Positions 58,725-64,000 of a stretch of DNA of 64,000 nucleotides are shown here, one piece after another. The position numbers were made by a program, and so were the translations under genes. The notes beneath the pieces were generated by a model that saw only the letters and a list, made by a program, of their open reading frames with translations, was not told the DNA's origin and did not search any database. Position 1 is the stretch's first letter, and each line of letters begins with the position of its first letter. Origin of the DNA: Ornithodoros turicata (lineage: Eukaryota; Arthropoda; Arachnida; Ixodida; Argasidae); assembly GCF_037126465.1 (NCBI RefSeq), contig NC_088204.1, positions 71,671,807 through 71,735,806 on the forward strand. The letters run 5' to 3'.

Positions 58725-59610
58725 ATTTTGAGAAATGAGATAACCAAACTACATTCACTACGAAACGTCTGACACAATGATCCAAATAAGGAGTAAATGA
58801 CGCTAGCGTTGCTTAAAAAGGAGCAAATGGAGTCGAATTTCGGATAACTGGAAACCACACTGGGGATTCTCGCACTTTTGGAGGAACATCTTGTTCAGGA
58901 TGCGGGGATTTGTCTCTCGCATAAGCTATGCGCAGCTCTCCAGCCTCCCCCTCTCCCCTATTGCCCGTAGAGCAACCTCATTGGTCCTTCTCCGAATTAA
59001 GGTGGCAACATTTCAAGGTGAGACCGACTGAGCCACCGAGGGCGGCCTTGTGCCAATGCAATCCCGTGTTCGGAAGTTATAGCACACCGAAGGTTTGACA
59101 GTGCGAGAGAGGCGCCTTCGCGCTCTCCCTCGGTTTCCACAAGGAACCACGCGCGCCTCACTACATGGGGAAGGTGCGGGGCACACCTGTTCCCATGGTA
59201 ACTGTCTGTTCCTCCGCGGAAAAGTTCCTCGTTTGGTGTCGCGCTCTGTCTAATGAGCTTTGGAAAATGCATTTCGTGCAAATGCTGTTACAAACGCAGC
59301 GTCCTCTCGGTACAGGTACTGCTTTGTGCGTTCTATTACAAACAGTGCATCAAACATAGGCGGTTAGACATCATTGACCAGCCCCTTTAATTTGTCAAAC
59401 GGTCCATCCGAAGCGAGCGTGTAAAATACATATGCTTTCGTAGAACTGTGTCTTATCTTTCGAATTCAATTCAATTTAGAAAAGCACGATGACCCGAAAA
59501 ACCAGCGGCTTCGAACACTGCATCCGTGACGTATGCCGTGGGCTCTCGCAGCGGCACCTAGATAAAGAAAGCCTGATTAATTTGTCCCCTCTTCCTCGTT
59601 CGTCACACGT
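58725..59610. other. Intergenic, nothing recognised
   Basis: The minus frame 58997-59281 lacks a domain. Sequence at 59537-59590 (GCGGCACCTAGATAAAGAAA) is a diverged match to the start of the dispersed 390-bp repeat. Confidence 0.4.
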
Positions 59611-59614
59611 AAAC

Positions 59615-59855
59615 ACACCGTGGTGGTGGTCTGTTGTGATGGAATTGTTTGCCGTAGTGGGCCACGCTCACGCGGGCAACGTCCCGACTATCCCTCAGGG
59701 GGATCGTGCGTCCTGAGCCGACTTCACGGGGAACTGTGCCGACATTTGTCTTAAAGAGTCTGAGGAAAATGCAGGAAAAGCACCCAGACAAGCACAGCAG
59801 CGGCGCCCGAATTCGAACCCGGGTAACCTCCGAGATTCGGTGTGGAATGCCATAA
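59615..59855 (-). repeat. SINE family B, near-complete copy
   Basis: (GTG)n-like tail at 59622, then GTAGTGGGCCACGCTCACGC, GAGCCGACTTCACGGGGAAC, GTCTGAGGAAAATGCAGGAA and GAATTCGAACCCGGGTAACC (B-box complement). The body matches 23636-23890. Confidence 0.72.
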
Positions 59856-59859
59856 TGTA

Positions 59860-61280
59860 TACGTGTGGACACACAGGGTTGTGATTTCATCTGCTTCAGC
59901 CAATCGCCGCATGCGCTTTCAAACACAGGACCACAAGTGTCGTGCGGCTGATGGCGGGAAGTACGGCTTTGATTGGCGGACTCGTGCAAGTTATTTGAAC
60001 AGAACTTTAAAGCGCTACAGGGACAAGGACGGAGAGAGATACACAACACATCGTTGTATCAAGTGATTTGACTTTGTTTACTCTAGCGGGCGTTGACTCT
60101 CACTGCCCACCGTCTCCGCTGCGTCATGCAATGACGTCGACATCTCTCGTTCTCTTACGAGCTCTCTGAAGGAGTGGAGGAGTTTCTAGAGTGCCGTGGG
60201 AGTCAAGGACCTCTCTACAGCACAACTACGACTATCGCTTTTGTGCAAGACAGCATGATACTTGCCGTAAAACCCGCCAAACACGAAAACTTTGTGGACG
60301 GGGGCTGTCGCTGCTCCTTTAAGTTCGAGGAGTGTTAGACGAAAATGAAAGCCATATTCCTTTCTTATGAAGGTAACCTCCGATGCGCTACGGCGTTCCC
60401 CTTTGAGCTGATGCCTGTATTGGCTAAACTCGGAACGGGAAATTACTAAGTTGTGGAAGAAGATCGTGCTAATTTTCCCCGCGTGACTCTAGTAGCTATC
60501 ATTGTCTCGTCACGTAAGGCTGTCAATTTAGCTGAGAGCATCGCGTCATATATATAACTAAAACCAAGTGTACAGTAGCATTTTGGACTGTGCTTACTGG
60601 TAATAAATTCGCTTCTAAATATAATATTTACGCTGTGTAATGTAAATAACGCATTTGGTTGGAGTGCTGATACGCCATCTCAGGCACACTCTGTACTATC
60701 AAGAATCATCACTGTCCAACGTAGTTCCTTTCATTATTCCTATTCAGTATGGTATTGGACCGCGTTACTGAAGCCTTTCGGCCAAATTTAAGACAGCACA
60801 GGAGTATTTAGTATCACGCATGCCATTCTGAACTCACGAATACTACCTCACCCCTCCAAATGAACGAATTGAAAGTGGAAGCACGAAGGTCTCGGTGCTT
60901 GAAGGTGTTAATTCGGGGAATTGCGCAAAATTAAATATCGAAGTACGCTTCACATGACACACGCAAACTTTGGTTAGGAAACGATAATCACTATAATCAC
61001 GGTAATAACTTGCAGAGATCAAGTGTTTATTGCAGCTTTCAAAGGAGCAGAGCAGTGATGGCCCACCCCATAAATCTTTCGCTCCGTTTACACGTTCCCC
61101 TATAGTCCTTTATATAATTTCCTATAAGTTCCTTTATAGTCCTGTAGAGTCTAAATCCCAGAGCAAGAGGGGTTGCACATCCTTTCCTCCTTTGTATCCT
61201 CAACGCCTTTCCCCTCCTTTTTTCACCCATCCCCATGGCGCATCCGACCGGGAAAACCCTTCCCCTAACATCCTCTTTTT
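59860..61280. other. Intergenic, nothing recognised
   Basis: 60120-60200 shares CTCTCTGAAGGAGTGGAGGA with 36160-36190, part of a longer dispersed element. No coding exon recognised. Confidence 0.4.
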
Positions 61281-61285
61281 TTATT

Positions 61286-61570
61286 CCGTGTTAGCGCCGC
61301 GAAGCAACTGTGGCTATGAGCGGCGTACAGTTGTGGACAGATGGAGAGAGGACAGCAGGATGGAGTGGGGGACAAGGGGGTTAGTATGCGTCCTTGGCCG
61401 ACTTCAGGACGTGCCGACATTCGTCTGGAAAGTCTTCGGAAGACCCAGGGAAAACCTCAGACAGCACGTCCGGTGGTAGGACTCGAACCCACCACCTCCC
61501 AGTCTTCAGCACGACCTTGGCTACAACCAACGAGCGTCCCGTCTTAGCCCGCTCGGCCATGCCGCTGGTC
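61286..61570 (-). repeat. SINE family A, full-length-like copy
   Basis: TTAGCGCCGCGAAGCAACTG, GTGGACAGATGGAGAGAGGA, CTTCGGAAGACCCAGGGAAA, GTAGGACTCGAACCCACCAC and CTTGGCTACAACCAACGAGC, ending GCTCGGCCATGCCGC, form the complement of tail, body and tRNA-like head. Confidence 0.78.
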
Positions 61571-61574
61571 TCAC

Positions 61575-64000
61575 ATCCTCTCCGGCCCGCCTTCTCCGTC
61601 CTAGAATCCACTGCACTCCTACCGAGATCTCGTAAGAGAATGAGTGAGGTTAGCGTCACTCCATGACGCGCTGAGGGTGCGCCAATCATGAGGCTCGTGA
61701 TGTGACGTCAGGGCTAGGCAGCACCTGCAAGGGTTCGCCTCTCCACGAACTGCTGATTCTGCGGGGTTCGTTTTGCAAATTCAACTGCAGGGTGTTAAGA
61801 CATCGTTCAGCGAAAATATTTTACATGGTCGCTCCAAACAGGCCGCTTGATGAATTAAACGGAATTTTGAGCAATCAATTTCCTCGTTCCTTTAACACAG
61901 ACTCCAACCCAAGTCGCAAACTCGAAAACGTTGCGTAATAATCCCAAAGCTGCACTTCTGTTTATGACTCTCCACTCTCCACCGTTTTTTTAATCGTTTT
62001 CCGTCGTCATTTTTCTCTTAGCTCCCGTTTTCTGCTTCTTCTTTTTTTTTTTTTGATCAATTACTTTGGGTTTCTTCCTATTCATCGAAACTATGCACAT
62101 AATGCAAACTACCGTCTGGAATTTACAAATGATAAAATGAGCCAGAGCTAAAAGCTGGCCTTCATGGTGCATCGCGGCAGGTGCAACGGGTGTGCCAGGC
62201 TCTCAACGATGGCTTCGGGATAAGCAGGGTTTTTTTTTTTTTTTTTTCGCATTGTTCAGATACCACACACCACGCTGTTGCTCTGATTTTTGGGGGGTAA
62301 TTTTGTAACTCGGAATACAGCATACGATGTGTTCGTTACCAAGTCTCATAAACAGTGTTATCTAACGCTGCGGCTACCCCATATTTATTTATTTATTCTT
62401 ACGTTCTACTCAGAGAAAACGATAATTCCTTAGTTCCCTTCACTCATTTAATCGTGGCTGTCATTCGTGTAGAGTACATTTGTACGCTCTAATTACTTCA
62501 TCGTAGAGGCTGTGAAATCATTGGCGCTGTCCTTCAGACGTCGCTCGCTTGTTTGGCACGGTGCTGCAGTGTGGTTATGAATACGTTCTAAGTGAGGCAC
62601 TCGTCACCTGCAAATTGTATAGACTCTTTTCATCTGACGTCACTGTCGCAGACGTCATAGCCTTTCCCCCTGCTTGTGGCAGCCATACTTTTGTGCATGG
62701 CGCGTGCACGCTACCAGCTTTAACTCTGGTGCGAGCGCGTGCGAAAACAAAAGTATGGCGGACGGAATGAGGTCAGTGAAAAGGGTCTATAGGAGATGGT
62801 CTTCAGTCCACTTTATCAGAGTGGTCTAGGTTTACTTGTTTTCTTTTCTTTTTGCAAACACCTCATATTTCCACTTTGAAACATTTCGAGCCTTTCTTGC
62901 TCAAGATACGTATTCGTGACGTCACGAGTACTTCTCGAATCACGAGTATTTCAGGCGACCCCACTTCTTTAATGCGGTGGAGGTGGTGGAACTGCTTGGC
63001 ATAGTTCTTTAATGCCACGATTATCAAAGATGGCCTGGGAGACCAGCTTGTAACATTAGAAGAAGGGCGATTCAAAACCGAAACTAAACTTCAATACCGC
63101 TCTTTCTTCTGCTATTACTTTAGTTCCGGTTTCGTGCCTCTCTAAAGCGACCAAAGCGAGAGTTCGGATCCAGACGAACGCTGTCACGTGCTTCCATTTG
63201 ATGCTCGGAGTCCGCGTGCAAATAATTTCAATTCAATTCGCGGGCAAATATTTATAATTGAATTTTATGACCAGCTGTTTCGCTGCGGTGATGTCACTGC
63301 CGGTGACTTCCGGTTTTCATTTTGCGAAGCGTTCGCCAAAGTGAGGCAGCTCCCCGATTACGGCATCGTCAAACCGAAACCGGATGTGAACATGCCGTTT
63401 GTTTGTTTTTTCTCGTTTATCTCGAAAACCACGAGCCTCTGCTGGATGAAATTTTCGCATGTTGCATCTACATGTATAGCTTGCAGGTTTGAATACGACT
63501 CTAATCACAAAATCAGTCGAGAGCTACGAACTGCTAGTTTAAATATAAAGTAATAATAATTATAATAGACACGTGCGAGTTTCTAGTTCGAAGCTCATAA
63601 TGATCGGCGATGATAAATATAGTAATCGATGGCGGAGGGCGGAGAGCCTCTCAAAGTGTAGGCTCCCGGTTACGTAATGGCAACATGTTTGACATGTCAC
63701 AGTCATACACAGGTTCTGAAAGAAGAACATCCTAACGAGCGTAGAATGTGATGATGATAATGATTGCAATTTTTATGGCGCACGAGCGTAGAATGTATTC
63801 GTACCTATTAGTTCGGGACGGAACGTGGAATGCGACACTATTTCCACTACTGTTCGTTCGAGTATTCGCATGTATGTGAATACTAAAGAGCTGGCTGACA
63901 TAAAAATATTCGGAACATTTGTCAGCTCTGTTTTGAACACGAAAAAACTGCCAAGGAATATCTGGTCGCCCCAACATTAGGCCAAAATATTAATAGATCC
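61575..64000. other. Intergenic to window end, no gene recognised
   Basis: Poly-T runs occur at 62040-62055 and 62228-62248. The longest open frame (plus, 63188-63553, 121 codons) has no motif or splice context I can name. Confidence 0.4.

Overview
This is a window of eukaryotic nuclear DNA. It has intron-split genes with canonical splice sites, long stretches without coding potential, and a dense mixture of tRNA-derived SINEs, truncated non-LTR retrotransposon (LINE) 3' ends and non-autonomous DNA transposons. Together with animal-specific gene families, this points to an invertebrate metazoan. From the general look of the repeats I infer an arthropod, most likely a chelicerate such as a tick, but the sequence alone does not prove that.

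Two protein genes could be reconstructed end to end, with every splice phase consistent. The first is a plus-strand, eight-exon NudC-domain gene (NUDCD3-like, 385 aa) at 1415-5205. One of its introns appears to use a GC-AG splice pair. The second is a minus-strand, five-exon gene at 17355-8680 encoding a 182-aa coiled-coil protein whose centre resembles the bMERB (Rab-binding) domain of C16orf45/BMERB1, MICAL and EHBP proteins. Its introns are full of transposons. A probable coding exon of an unidentified gene lies head-to-head with NUDCD3 (540-824, minus). Another well-bordered minus-strand candidate exon lies at 58595-58720. A weak coding remnant lies at about 41070-41330.

The rest is repeat-dominated. 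6-7.5 kb: a TAA-flanked terminal-inverted-repeat element carrying a decayed BED-like zinc-finger ORF. 9-26 kb: several hAT-like non-autonomous elements, some with exact 8-bp target duplications. 22-23 kb: an AT-rich satellite with an inserted TIR element. 28-32 kb: SINE cluster. 36-37 kb: one TIR element nested in another. 38.7-40.8 and 53.8-56 kb: an unusual mosaic of short modules ending in CAATACA, interleaved with LINE fragments. 42.3-42.9 kb: a foldback element with arms of about 254 bp. 44.2 kb: a palindrome containing two head-to-head tRNA B-box-like sequences. 49.8-51 kb: a 110-bp tandem satellite with 221-bp higher-order structure. 51.5-52.2 kb: another nested transposon. 57-61.6 kb: more LINE and SINE remnants.

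There is no sign of an operon, CRISPR array, rRNA or genuine tRNA gene. The two complete genes are not linked by any evident shared function: one is a co-chaperone-like dynein/cilia factor and the other a membrane-traffic or cytoskeletal adaptor-like protein.
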